Assembly (NCBI GenBank): GCA_030424595.1 | Contig: JAUHWG010000019.1 | Location: 124,001-188,000 of the forward strand | From: Polyangia bacterium | GTDB taxonomy: Bacteria > Myxococcota_A > Polyangia > Nannocystales > Nannocystaceae | Direction of reading: 5' to 3' | DNA: 64,000 bases | Part shown: positions 7,720 through 15,892 of the stretch, one piece after another | How the letters are laid out: each line of letters begins with the position of its first letter | Position numbering within the stretch: position 1 is the first letter of the stretch | Translations under genes and position numbers: made by a program | The notes under the pieces: model-generated | The model's database searches: none | What the model was told of the DNA's origin: nothing | What the model saw: only the letters and a program-made list of their open reading frames with translations

Positions 7720-9291
7720 ATGCTGACCGCGCTCGCCCCCAACCTCCGCCGCCGCTCGTTCCTGACGATCGGAGGGGCCGCCTTCGCGACGCTCCTGGTC
7801 CAGCTCGGACGCCGCCCGCGTCTGGCGAAGGCCGCGACCTACGGCGAACTCATCCCCGACCCGGAGGGGATCCTCGATCTCCCGGCGGGGTTCTCCTATC
7901 GGATCCTCGACAGCTTCGGCGAGGCGATGGACGACGGCTACCGCGTGCCCGCGCTCCCCGACGGGATGGCGACCTTCAGCGGGCCGGACGACACGGTGAT
8001 CCTCATGCGCAACCACGAGCTGCTGGTCGGCGACGGACCCTACGAGTTCGGCGAGGCCCCGCCGCAGGCCTTCGATCCGCTCGCGATGGGCTGCGTGACC
8101 CGGGTCGTGCTCGACGGCTCTACCTTCGAGCGGATCTCGAGCAACCTCGTCCTCTGCGGCACGCTCTCGAACTGCGCCGGCGGCTGGAGCCCCTGGGGGT
8201 GGCTGAGCTGCGAGGAGTCGCAGGCGCCGGGGCACGGCTACGTCTTCGTCTGCGATCCCTTCGTCAGCGAGGTGCAAGATCCGGCGCCGGTGCCCGCCTT
8301 CGGCCGCTACAAGCACGAGGCCGCCTGCGTCAACACCGAGACGGGGGTCGTCTATCTCACCGAGGATCTCGAGGACTCCTGCCTCTATCGCTTTGTCCCG
8401 GAGGACTGGGAGGAGCCCCTGCTGGGTCGCCTCCAGGCGCTGCGGATCGTCGGCGAGGAGGTCGCCGAGACCACGGCGATGGAGGTCGGCCAGGCGCCGG
8501 TGGCGATCGACTGGGTCGACATCGACGATCCGGATCCCGAGGGGGACACGGTGCGCCTCCAGGCCCAGGCGAAGGGCGCGGCGATCTTCGTCCGCGGCGA
8601 GGGGATCACCTTCACGCCGGAGGGGATCTACGCGGTCGCGACCACCGGCGGTCCGGTCGGCAAGGGGCAGATCTTCCGCCTCGTCGACGGCGAGGAGGGC
8701 GGGACCCTGGAGGTGGTCGCCGCCTCGGAGGATCCCGAGCTCCTCGACATGCCCGACAACATCACGATGTCGCCGTGGGGCGAGCTCTTCTTCTGCGAGG
8801 ACGGGAGCAACGGCAACTACCTCCGCGGCCTCACCCCTGACGGGGAGCTCTTTGAGTTCGCCCGCAACGCGGCCTCGGACGGCGAGCTCGCCGGGGTCTG
8901 CCTCTCGCCCGACGGCAAGGCGCTCTTCGTCAACCTGCAAAAGGAAGGGATGACCCTCGTCATCACCGGACCCTTCCCGGAGGCTCCAGATCCGGGCGAG
9001 ACCTCGGGAGGCGACGGGAGCACCAGCGATAGTGGGAGCACCAGCGACGGCGGCACCGACGGCGCGACGGGGGGAGAGACGACGGGCGACTCGAGCGACG
9101 GATCGACCGACCAAGAGACGGAGGGCGTCGGCGGGAGCACCGGCGACGCGACGGCGAGCGGCGGCGCCGACGATGACGAGGGCGGCTGTGCCTGTTCGAC
9201 CGACGGCAGCGCGGCCGATGGCGTCGGGGCTGCGGTCGTCGCCGGTGTCGTCGGCCTGGCGTTGAAGGATCGCCGGCGCGGGGGCGAGTGA
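7720..9291 (+). CDS. PhoX-like (DUF839) Tat-exported protein with MYXO-CTERM-type tail
   Basis: About 523 residues from ATG 7720; a TTG at 7678 is in frame but would bury the signal. The twin-arginine signal RRRSFLTIGG is followed by a hydrophobic stretch. The body resembles the DUF839/PhoX alkaline-phosphatase-like family (LDLPAGFSYRILDSFGE, ILMRNHEL, GGWSPWGWLSCEES, SPDGKALFVNLQ). After a ~70-residue Gly/Ser/Thr/Asp linker comes GGCACS, a hydrophobic segment and KDRRRGG, the layout of myxobacterial C-terminal sorting tails. I would expect a folded, metal-dependent phosphoesterase-like protein that is exported and anchored at the surface; phosphatase activity itself is inferred. Confidence 0.8.
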   Translation: MLTALAPNLRRRSFLTIGGAAFATLLVQLGRRPRLAKAATYGELIPDPEGILDLPAGFSYRILDSFGEAMDDGYRVPALPDGMATFSGPDDTVILMRNHELLVGDGPYEFGEAPPQAFDPLAMGCVTRVVLDGSTFERISSNLVLCGTLSNCAGGWSPWGWLSCEESQAPGHGYVFVCDPFVSEVQDPAPVPAFGRYKHEAACVNTETGVVYLTEDLEDSCLYRFVPEDWEEPLLGRLQALRIVGEEVAETTAMEVGQAPVAIDWVDIDDPDPEGDTVRLQAQAKGAAIFVRGEGITFTPEGIYAVATTGGPVGKGQIFRLVDGEEGGTLEVVAASEDPELLDMPDNITMSPWGELFFCEDGSNGNYLRGLTPDGELFEFARNAASDGELAGVCLSPDGKALFVNLQKEGMTLVITGPFPEAPDPGETSGGDGSTSDSGSTSDGGTDGATGGETTGDSSDGSTDQETEGVGGSTGDATASGGADDDEGGCACSTDGSAADGVGAAVVAGVVGLALKDRRRGGE

Positions 9292-9420
9292 GCCCGCTGG
9301 CGAGGCGTCGGCCTGGCGTTGAAGGATCGCCGGCGCGGGGGCGAGTGAGCCCGCTGGCGAGGCGTCGGGCTGGCGTTGAAGGATCGCCGGCGCGGGGGCG
9401 AGTGAGCCCGCTGGCGAGGC
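9250..9420. repeat. Three 57-bp tandem copies that span a stop codon
   Basis: Copies at 9250-9306, 9307-9363 and 9364-9420 are almost identical (one base differs near the start of the third). The first copy contains the last codons and TGA of the PhoX-like gene, so the tail VGLALKDRRRGGE plus stop is repeated downstream. The rest of the gap to 9580 shows no other gene. Confidence 0.93.
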
Positions 9421-9579
9421 GTCGAGCGGAGGTTGCGGAGGTCTTCGCTTTGGTGAGGTGCCTACGCGCGGAGCGCCGACTCTGCGGGGCCCAAGCGGAC
9501 TCGTGACCGGCATCACGAGCGTCGGTTCGAGTGCGAGATTGCGCCCGGCCGCTAGGCCGTGCGATACCTCATAACTGCT

Positions 9580-11340
9580 ATGTGGTCCCGCGCTCCCTAT
9601 CCCTTCGATCGCCGCCTGTGGGCGCTCGGGCTCTCGCTCGGGCTCGCCGGCTGCTACAGCGGCGGCTCCGGCGATGAGACGGACGGCGGCGCGACTTCGG
9701 CCTCGGCCTCGGCGTCGACGACCGCCTCCGGCTCCGCGTCGGCCACCGCCGGCGACAGCGAGGGCGACAGCGACAGCGAGACGGGCGAGGAGCCGCCGCT
9801 CCCCTTCATCCCCGGGCCGCCGACGCTGCCGCGGCTGACCGTCAGCCAGTACAACAACACGGTCGGCGACCTCTTCGGCGGTCCGCTGCCGAGCCCCGCG
9901 CTCGAGCCCGACACCAACCCCTACCTCTTCTTCAACATCGGCGCCGCGTCGACGACGGTCTCCGAGGTCGGCGTCCAGCGCTACGAGGAGGCGGCTGAGC
10001 TGCTGACGCAGGCGGTCTTCGCCGACCCGGCCCGTCGCGAGGCGCTCGTCGGCTGTGTCCCCGAGGCGGCGGACGACGCCTGCGCCGCGGGCTTTCTCGA
10101 GACCTTCGGCCGCCGGGCGATGCGTCGTCCGTTGACCGGCGAGGAGCGCCAGCGCTGGATCGGGATCGCGGCCGAGCTGGCCGACGGGGACCCCTGGCAG
10201 GGGCTGCGGATGGCGGTCTCCGGGATGCTCCAGTCGCCGAACTTCCTCTACCGGGTCGAGCTCGGCGAGGTCGACGTCGAGGCGTCCGCGGCGGGTGACA
10301 AGGAGGTCCGGCGCTACACCGGCTGGGAGATGGCGACCCGCCTCTCCTACCTCCTGTGGAACACGACGCCGGACGATCAGCTCCTGGCCGCCGCGGAGGC
10401 TGGCCTCTTGGACACGTCGGTTGGGATCCTCGGCGAGGCGGAGCGCCTCCTCGCCGACCCGCGGGCGGCGACGACGATCCAGGCCTTCTTCGCCCAGTAC
10501 CTCGACCTCGGCCGCCTAGGCCACGTCGAGCGCGATCCGGAGCTCTACCCCCTCTACACGCCGGGGCTCGCGGAGGCGATGCGGACCGAGCTCGAGCTCC
10601 TGGTCGACGACTTTATCAGCCGCGAGGGGGCCGACATCCGCGGCCTCTTCACCACCCGCAGCACCTTCGTGAACTCCGACCTCGCGGCGGTCTACGGGGT
10701 CGACGCGCCGGGGGCGACCCCGATCACCTTCGTCCCGGTCGAGCTGCCCGAGGACGGCCCGCGGGCGGGGATCCTGACCCTCGGCGCCTTCCTGACGATG
10801 AACGCCCACGCGACCGAGACCTCGCCGACGCTCCGCGGCCGCTACCTCCGGGAGCGGGTGCTCTGCGAGACCGTGCCGGCGCCGCCCGACGACGTCGACA
10901 CCAACATCCCCGAGCCCGACGGCGAGGCCAAGACCCTGCGCGAGCGCCTAGAGCAGCACCGGGCGGACCCGACCTGCGCCGGCTGCCACGCCTTCATCGA
11001 CCCGCCGGGCTTCCTCTTCGAGCACTTCGACTCGATCGGCTCCTTCCGCGAGCTCGACAACGGCTATCCGATCGACTCCACCGGCGAGCTCGACGGAAAA
11101 CCGCTGAACGACGCCCGCGATCTGGCGGGCGCCCTCGCCGAGGACGCGCGGGTCGCCCGCTGCATGGTCACCCAGCTCTATCGGCACACCGCCGGCCGCC
11201 TGGAGGTGCCCGAAGAGCGGCCCGGCCTGCGCGACGTCGAGGAGGCCTTTAAGGCCGCGGGCTACAGCTACCGCGAGCTGCTCCTCGCCTTCGTCACCAG
11301 CGAGGCCTTCCGCACCGTCGCCACCCCGGAGGCAGAGTGA
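9580..11340 (+). CDS. DUF1592/DUF1588-type lipoprotein with CxxCH motif
   Basis: About 586 residues from ATG 9580 (a GTG at 9559 is an alternative). The lipobox is GLAGC-Y, followed by a Ser/Thr/Ala linker. The domains follow the usual order of this planctomycete/myxobacterial family: DUF1587 (LTVSQYNNTVGDLF), DUF1595 (FGRRAMRRPLTGEERQRW), DUF1592 (GWEMATRLSYLLWNTTPDDQLL), DUF1588 (RAGILTLGAFLTMNAHATETSP) and DUF1585 (CMVTQLYRHTAGR). CAGCH in DPTCAGCHAFIDPPGF is a c-type haem site. The role is unknown; such proteins are encoded with DUF1552 proteins and have been regarded as a periplasmic or surface redox pair. Confidence 0.88.
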   Translation: MWSRAPYPFDRRLWALGLSLGLAGCYSGGSGDETDGGATSASASASTTASGSASATAGDSEGDSDSETGEEPPLPFIPGPPTLPRLTVSQYNNTVGDLFGGPLPSPALEPDTNPYLFFNIGAASTTVSEVGVQRYEEAAELLTQAVFADPARREALVGCVPEAADDACAAGFLETFGRRAMRRPLTGEERQRWIGIAAELADGDPWQGLRMAVSGMLQSPNFLYRVELGEVDVEASAAGDKEVRRYTGWEMATRLSYLLWNTTPDDQLLAAAEAGLLDTSVGILGEAERLLADPRAATTIQAFFAQYLDLGRLGHVERDPELYPLYTPGLAEAMRTELELLVDDFISREGADIRGLFTTRSTFVNSDLAAVYGVDAPGATPITFVPVELPEDGPRAGILTLGAFLTMNAHATETSPTLRGRYLRERVLCETVPAPPDDVDTNIPEPDGEAKTLRERLEQHRADPTCAGCHAFIDPPGFLFEHFDSIGSFRELDNGYPIDSTGELDGKPLNDARDLAGALAEDARVARCMVTQLYRHTAGRLEVPEERPGLRDVEEAFKAAGYSYRELLLAFVTSEAFRTVATPEAE

Positions 11341-12722
11341 TGAGCTTCTTTCACAGCAAGAAAAAGCGTCTCGGTCGTCGGACCTTCCTCCGCGGAGCGG
11401 TCGGCGGATCGGCGGTCGCGCTCGGCCTGCCCCTCCTCGACGCGATGCTGCCGAGCCGGACAGCCGCCGCCGAGGACCTCGCCGGCGATCCCCTCTTCGG
11501 GCTCTTCTACTGGGCCAACGGCACCCCCTGGCACGCGGGGCACGGCGCTGAGCAGGGGGCCGGTCCGGCCGATCTGTGGACGCCGGCGGAGACCGGCCCG
11601 GGCTACACCCCGAGCGAGCTGCTGGCGCCGCTCGCCGCCCATCAGGTCAGCGTCGCCACCGGCCTCGAGCCGCACACCGAGATCCCCGCCCAGCCGCCGG
11701 GGCAGGGCGACGGTCACATGCGCGGCTTCATGGTCGCGATGACCGGCGACCGGATCCGTCCCGAGGGGTTTGATCACCCCTCCCACACCCTGACCGCGCT
11801 GCGGCCGACGCTCGATCAGTACATCGCCAAGCACGCCGACTTCTACGGCGACGCGCCGCCGCGCTTTCGCTCCCTTGAGGTCGGGATCTCCGGGGCTCGC
11901 TTCCACGACTACGGCCACTGGAACGCGATCTCCTACAACGGACCGGACGCGCAGAACCCCGCGATCATGGATCCGGCGCAGCTCTACGCCAAGCTCTTCA
12001 ACGTGCCCGACGACCTGGTCGCGCTCGGCCGGCGAGCGCGGCTCATCGACGCGATCCACGACGACGCCAAGGGCCTGCGCCAGCGCCTCGGCAGCGGTGA
12101 CAGGCAGCGCCTCGACGATCACCTCGACCACCTGCGGGAGATCCAGCGCCGCCTCGAGCTGACCTCGGGGACCTGTGAGCTCGCGCCGGCGATGCCGGCC
12201 GACTCCAGTGATGTCCTGCTCAAGACGGCGACCGTCGCCGAGCTGATCGCCGTCGCCCTGCACTGCGACCTGACCCGGGTCTTCTCGTTCATGCTCACCT
12301 CGCCGGCGACGACCCACTCGTTCGCCAACCTGGGCGTGCCCGACGGGATGCACAAGACCTGTCACGACGGCGCCTGGGAGAACGTCCGCAAGATCACGCT
12401 CTATCAGATGCAGGCCTTCGCCCTGCTCCTGGACGCGATGGCGGCGATCAAGGACCCGATGGAGAACTCGCTGCTCGACCGGGCGCTGGTCTACGGCGTC
12501 TCGGAGTACGGCGAGGGCTGGAAGCACAGCGTCAAGGAGATGCCGGTGGTGCTCGCCGGCGGCTGCAACGGCGCGATCAACCGCGGCGTTCACGTCCGCG
12601 AGCCCGGCGGCAACCTCTGCAAGGTCCACACGACGATCCTCCGGGCGCTCGGGATCGAGTGCCCGAGCTACGGCTTCAACGGCGCCGAGACGACCGAGCA
12701 CCTGACCGGGATCCTGGCCTAG
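11340..12722 (+). CDS. DUF1552 Tat-exported protein
   Basis: About 460 residues. The start ATG overlaps the preceding TGA by one base (TGATG), and GGAGG lies just upstream, so it is translationally coupled to the DUF1592 gene. The N-terminus has a Tat-like motif (GRRTFLRGAVGG) and a hydrophobic stretch ending near DAMLPSRTAAA. The body has the DUF1552 layout (FYWANGTPWHAGHG, HEIPAQPPGQGDGHMRG-like region, DDHLDHLREIQRRL, KTCHDGAWENVRKITLYQMQ). The family's reaction is not known. Its constant partnership with the DUF1592 protein suggests one complex. Confidence 0.88.
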   Translation: MSFFHSKKKRLGRRTFLRGAVGGSAVALGLPLLDAMLPSRTAAAEDLAGDPLFGLFYWANGTPWHAGHGAEQGAGPADLWTPAETGPGYTPSELLAPLAAHQVSVATGLEPHTEIPAQPPGQGDGHMRGFMVAMTGDRIRPEGFDHPSHTLTALRPTLDQYIAKHADFYGDAPPRFRSLEVGISGARFHDYGHWNAISYNGPDAQNPAIMDPAQLYAKLFNVPDDLVALGRRARLIDAIHDDAKGLRQRLGSGDRQRLDDHLDHLREIQRRLELTSGTCELAPAMPADSSDVLLKTATVAELIAVALHCDLTRVFSFMLTSPATTHSFANLGVPDGMHKTCHDGAWENVRKITLYQMQAFALLLDAMAAIKDPMENSLLDRALVYGVSEYGEGWKHSVKEMPVVLAGGCNGAINRGVHVREPGGNLCKVHTTILRALGIECPSYGFNGAETTEHLTGILA

Positions 12723-12761
12723 GGCGCGCGCTCGGGCTCAGGATTCGGAGCTGAAGGAAGA

Positions 12762-13811
12762 ATGTCGACGACTACTCGAGGGCGGCCTGAGGTCGCGAAG
12801 CTCCTGTCTCTTTGGACCGGTGTTGGCCTCGCCGCGGGCCTCGTCCTGGCCTGCGCTGGCGACGGAGGGCGCGAGGGGGGAGCGCTCTCGGCCGGGCACA
12901 GCTCGGCGAGCGAGGCCTCCGAGGCGACCGGAGAGAGCAGCGGCGGTGAGGACGGGAGCACGACCTCGGGCTCCGAGAGCGGGGCCAGCGGAGCGGGGAC
13001 CGAGGGCACCGGGACGACCGCGGACCTGACGAGCGGGGCGGGCACGACGACGACCGGGGGGACGAGCGGAGCGAGCTCGACCGGCGCGAGCACGGGCGGC
13101 ATCGACTGCGCGCCGCTCACCAATTGCCTGGGGGAGTGCGTCGACATCAGCGATGATCCGACCAACTGCGGCGGCTGCGGGATCTCCTGCGTCGTCCCCC
13201 ACGCCTCGTCGGTCTGCGTCGCGAGCAGCTGCGGTCTCGGCCAGTGCGATCCGTCCTACGGCGATTGCGACGGCGAGGTCGTCAACGGCTGCGAGACCCA
13301 GCTCGAGGGGGGCATGGAGTGCGGAGCTATCTGCAAGCCCGGCGATCCCGAGGTCTGCAACGCCCTCGACGACAATTGTGACGATGTCTGCGACGAGGGG
13401 GCGGGCTGCCGCGCGGGCGTTCATCGCTCCCACAGCCCGTCGCTCGGGCATGTCTACACGACCGACCTGAATGAGGCCCAAAGCGGCGACCTCACCCTCG
13501 AGAAGCAGAACTTCTACTATGTCTATAGTAGCCCCCACGAGGGGCTCGTCCCCTTCCATCGCTGCACGAAGGGCAATGGCAAGCCCTTCTATACGAAGTC
13601 GGCGAACTGCGAGGGGAACGCCGAGCTTGTCGGCGTGATCGGCTATGTCGCCAACGGTCCGCTCTGCGGGGCGACCGAACTCTACCGCCTCTACCACGGG
13701 GGCAACGGCGCCCATTTTTACACGACCAGCGCGAGCGAGCGGGACAGCGCCGTGGCGATGTTCGGCTTCAGCTTTGAGAAGATCGAAGCCTTCGTCTGGT
13801 CCGGCCCCTAG
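12762..13811 (+). CDS. Lipoprotein with Cys-rich module and DUF5648 domain
   Basis: A 349-residue protein with GAAGGAAG before ATG 12762. The signal peptide ends in a lipobox (LVLAC, about residue 30). A Gly/Ser/Thr/Glu linker of ~75 residues is followed by a Cys-rich module (NCGGCGISCVVPHAS, NGCETQLEGG, EVCNALDDNCDDVCDEG) and a C-terminal DUF5648-like beta-domain (HVYTTDLNEAQSG, FYTKSANCEG, LYRLYHGGNGAHFYTTSASERD). DUF5648 is found in surface and secreted proteins; a binding role is likely but unproven. The gene follows the DUF1552 gene after 39 bp. Its TAG stop lies within the terminal CTAG of a dispersed repeat. Confidence 0.82.
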   Translation: MSTTTRGRPEVAKLLSLWTGVGLAAGLVLACAGDGGREGGALSAGHSSASEASEATGESSGGEDGSTTSGSESGASGAGTEGTGTTADLTSGAGTTTTGGTSGASSTGASTGGIDCAPLTNCLGECVDISDDPTNCGGCGISCVVPHASSVCVASSCGLGQCDPSYGDCDGEVVNGCETQLEGGMECGAICKPGDPEVCNALDDNCDDVCDEGAGCRAGVHRSHSPSLGHVYTTDLNEAQSGDLTLEKQNFYYVYSSPHEGLVPFHRCTKGNGKPFYTKSANCEGNAELVGVIGYVANGPLCGATELYRLYHGGNGAHFYTTSASERDSAVAMFGFSFEKIEAFVWSGP

Positions 13812-13925
13812 CAGCCCGTGGCAAAAGTCCCGCGCGCTCTCGCTTGCCCTCGTCGCCCCTCGCCAGCCCGCCGACAGCCCCCAAGTTCCGCCCCTCGCGA
13901 GTCACGAGGTGAGCGCTCAACCCCG
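13808..13925. repeat. Dispersed palindromic repeat, mosaic copy
   Basis: Begins with CTAGCAGCCCGTGGC, the terminal sequence of the family, continues with AAAAGTCCCGCGCGCTCTCGC, and then switches to a ~75-bp segment also found in both arms of the large inverted repeat (45805-45880 inverted, 46828-46895 direct). The rest of the gap to 14148 has lower GC around 13940-13985 and no gene that I can support. Confidence 0.75.
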
Positions 13926-14148
13926 GTCCTCTCCCCATCGCTTCGCCGCCGTTATCGCTGTCGTCTTTCGTCGTTCTTTTCTGGAGCTCCGACGATCTCG
14001 AGGGACTCCTGAGGAGTGCGCAAGATGCGACGTCGATCCTTGTCGCCGGTCGGGCGTTCGGGGCGATGCGAAGAGGCCCAGCGGCGCCCCCTCAGGCGCA
14101 GGGAAGGCCACGCGGGAGCGCGGCGTTCGTCCGGTCGAGGGCTGGGGT

Positions 14149-14958
14149 TTAGGCGTCGGCGAAGTGCTGACGCAGGAGTCGGCTGACCGCGGCCGGGTAT
14201 TGCAACGGCAGGGCATGGGCCGCGTCGGTGAAGCGCTCGAGGCGAGCCGCGGGGAGGGCGGCCCGGAGCTCGTCGCTGAAGCGCGTGTTGACGGTAAGGT
14301 CGTGCGAGCCGGTGATGATCAGCGTCGGGATCGACCGGGCTCTGTCGAGATCGGCGCCCCGGTGGCGCCACATCGCCGCCATCTGCCGGCGGACGCAGAG
14401 GGGCATCCGCACGAAGTTCTCGACGAAGGCGCCGCGGAGGAGCTCGACGGCCCTGTCTTTGCCGATCTCGCGGAGGAACTCCGGGGGGAACGCGAGGGCG
14501 GTGAAGTGTCGCCAACGTCGTTCGTCCCCGCCAAAGCGCATCATCAGCGCAGGCCAGAGCGCCCGCGGGGGGAGGGCCAGCACCTGTCGACCGCGGCGCG
14601 CCGTCGACAGCAGAGAGAGGCTGATGAACCGCTCGGGGGCCAGCGCGGCGGCCTCCTGGACGATCATCCCGCCCATCGAGTGTCCGGCGATGTGGGCCCG
14701 CTCCCAGCCGAGGTGATCGAGGAGCGCGACACAGTCGGCGCCCATCTGCTCCATCGTCAGCGGATCGCCCGAGTCGCTGCTCTCGCCGACGCCGCGGTTG
14801 TCAAACCAGACGAGCTGATGATCGGCGCGCAGAGCCTCGATCTGCGGCCGCCAGCCCTCGCCGACCGAGCCGACGCCCTGGACGAGGAGCACCCGCGGAC
14901 CGCGGGTGCCGGCGGTCCTGTAGACGATCGTGGCGTCGGGGAGTTCGAGCGCGGGCAT
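14149..14958 (-). CDS. Alpha/beta-hydrolase fold protein
   Basis: About 269 residues from the ATG at 14958; longer upstream starts add only an Arg-rich non-homologous extension. The canonical layout is present: oxyanion region LLVQGVGSVGEGW, DNRGVGESSDSGDPLTMEQMGADC, nucleophile elbow GHSMGG, acid in GSHDLTVN and a late His (AAHALPLQYP). It resembles epoxide-hydrolase/haloperoxidase/lactonase-type enzymes; the substrate cannot be read from the sequence. It stands alone and is leftward. Confidence 0.82.
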   Translation of the reverse strand: MPALELPDATIVYRTAGTRGPRVLLVQGVGSVGEGWRPQIEALRADHQLVWFDNRGVGESSDSGDPLTMEQMGADCVALLDHLGWERAHIAGHSMGGMIVQEAAALAPERFISLSLLSTARRGRQVLALPPRALWPALMMRFGGDERRWRHFTALAFPPEFLREIGKDRAVELLRGAFVENFVRMPLCVRRQMAAMWRHRGADLDRARSIPTLIITGSHDLTVNTRFSDELRAALPAARLERFTDAAHALPLQYPAAVSRLLRQHFADA

Positions 14959-15130
14959 GGGCGTTGAGCTTCGCGATTCTACCAGGCGGCTGCGTCGCCA
15001 GGCCCAGGTCCGCGTGAGGTCGAGGAGGCCCGGGCGAGGGTCCCGTGTTCTCTCTCTCTCGCTCGCCGCCCAGGGCCGCAAGGCGACGGGGTCGCCTCGG
15101 CTTTCGTCGGGCGAGCGGGCCTGGGTGTCG

Positions 15131-15394
15131 TCAGCGCGCGAGGCGACGCTGCCGTCGGTCGCGGATGCGCATCGCCGCAGCGCCGATGATCACGAGGGCG
15201 AGGGCGAGCGGCGGCTCGGGGATCCGCACCTTGGCGTCGTACCAGCCGTGGCCGCGGTAGAGGCCGTCCGTCGGCGGCGCGGCGGCGCGGAGCTCGACGT
15301 CGGTCGGGGACCCTGCGCTCGCCAGCCCGGGCGCGCCCAGCAGTCCGCCGACGAGCAGCGCGGCGCCGAGAGGGGTAGCGAGGCGGTGGAGCAT
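15131..15394 (-). CDS. Small exported protein with PEP-CTERM-like anchor
   Basis: An 87-residue protein from ATG 15394. A clean signal peptide (LGAALLVGGLLGAPGLASA) is followed by only ~25 mature residues. The C-terminus is IPEP, a 14-residue hydrophobic segment (LALALVIIGAAAM) and a strongly basic end (RIRDRRQRRLAR). This is the tripartite layout of exosortase substrates rather than the Cys-type tail of the other proteins here. The short mature part has no recognised family. An upstream ATG at 15424 would spoil the signal peptide. Confidence 0.55.
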   Translation of the reverse strand: MLHRLATPLGAALLVGGLLGAPGLASAGSPTDVELRAAAPPTDGLYRGHGWYDAKVRIPEPPLALALVIIGAAAMRIRDRRQRRLAR

Positions 15395-15623
15395 GGATCC
15401 ATCGTACACGACGAGCGGTGCCATCGCCTGGCTCGCGCCGGTCTGGGAGGACCGGCGCTGGCGAACGCGGCTGAGTCCTCCCGCACGCGACTCGGGCCTC
15501 GCGCGCATTGGCCCGGAACCGTCGATCTCGGCGCGGAGGGAGGGCGCGAAGCGGGCCACGGCGGGAGAACGCGGCGGGCGCAAAGCGAGCCACGGCGGGC
15601 GGGGGCGGGGCCGGAGCATGTTG

Positions 15624-15822
15624 CGGGGAGAACGGGGAGAACGAGGGAGAACCGGGGAGAGAGCCCGGGAAGAAAAACCCGGGGAGAGAACGCGGGGAGA
15701 GAACCCGGGAAGAAAAACCCGGGAAGAACAACCCGGGGAGAGAACCCGGGAAGAAAAGCCCGGGAAGAAAAACCCGGGAAGAACAACCCGGGGAGAGAAC
15801 AGGGGGGAACGGAGAACGCGGG
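15624..15822. repeat. CCCGGG-centred tandem array, 13/14-bp units
   Basis: About a dozen units of (A)ACCCGGGAAGAAA alternating with ACCCGGGGAGAGA, in the 498-bp gap downstream of the acyl-CoA synthetase gene. Open frames across it on both strands are repeat artefacts. The part 15395-15623 holds no gene that I can support. Confidence 0.88.
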
Positions 15823-15838
15823 GGCGAGAACGCGAAGA

Positions 15839-15864
15839 GGCGCGCGACCGATGGGTCGCGCGCC
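15839..15864 (-). terminator. Hairpin terminator candidate after the acyl-CoA synthetase gene
   Basis: A perfect 11-bp stem (15839-15849 with 15854-15864) and a 4-base loop, 29 bp past the stop of the leftward synthetase gene. No T-run follows, so termination is inferred from position and stem strength. Confidence 0.5.
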
Positions 15865-15892
15865 CCGTCATGACGCTCTGAGGAGCGCAGGC

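Noticed and set aside
7342-9516. Long open frame on the minus strand opposite the PhoX-like gene
   Set aside because: It is Arg/Ala/Gly/Asp-rich without any domain, and it mirrors a gene with signal peptide, domain and sorting tail on the plus strand. High GC keeps antisense frames open.
15131-15871. Extended minus-strand ORF running through the CCCGGG array into the small PEP-tailed protein
   Set aside because: The extension is written by the tandem array and would bury a clean signal peptide; only the 87-residue end is supported.
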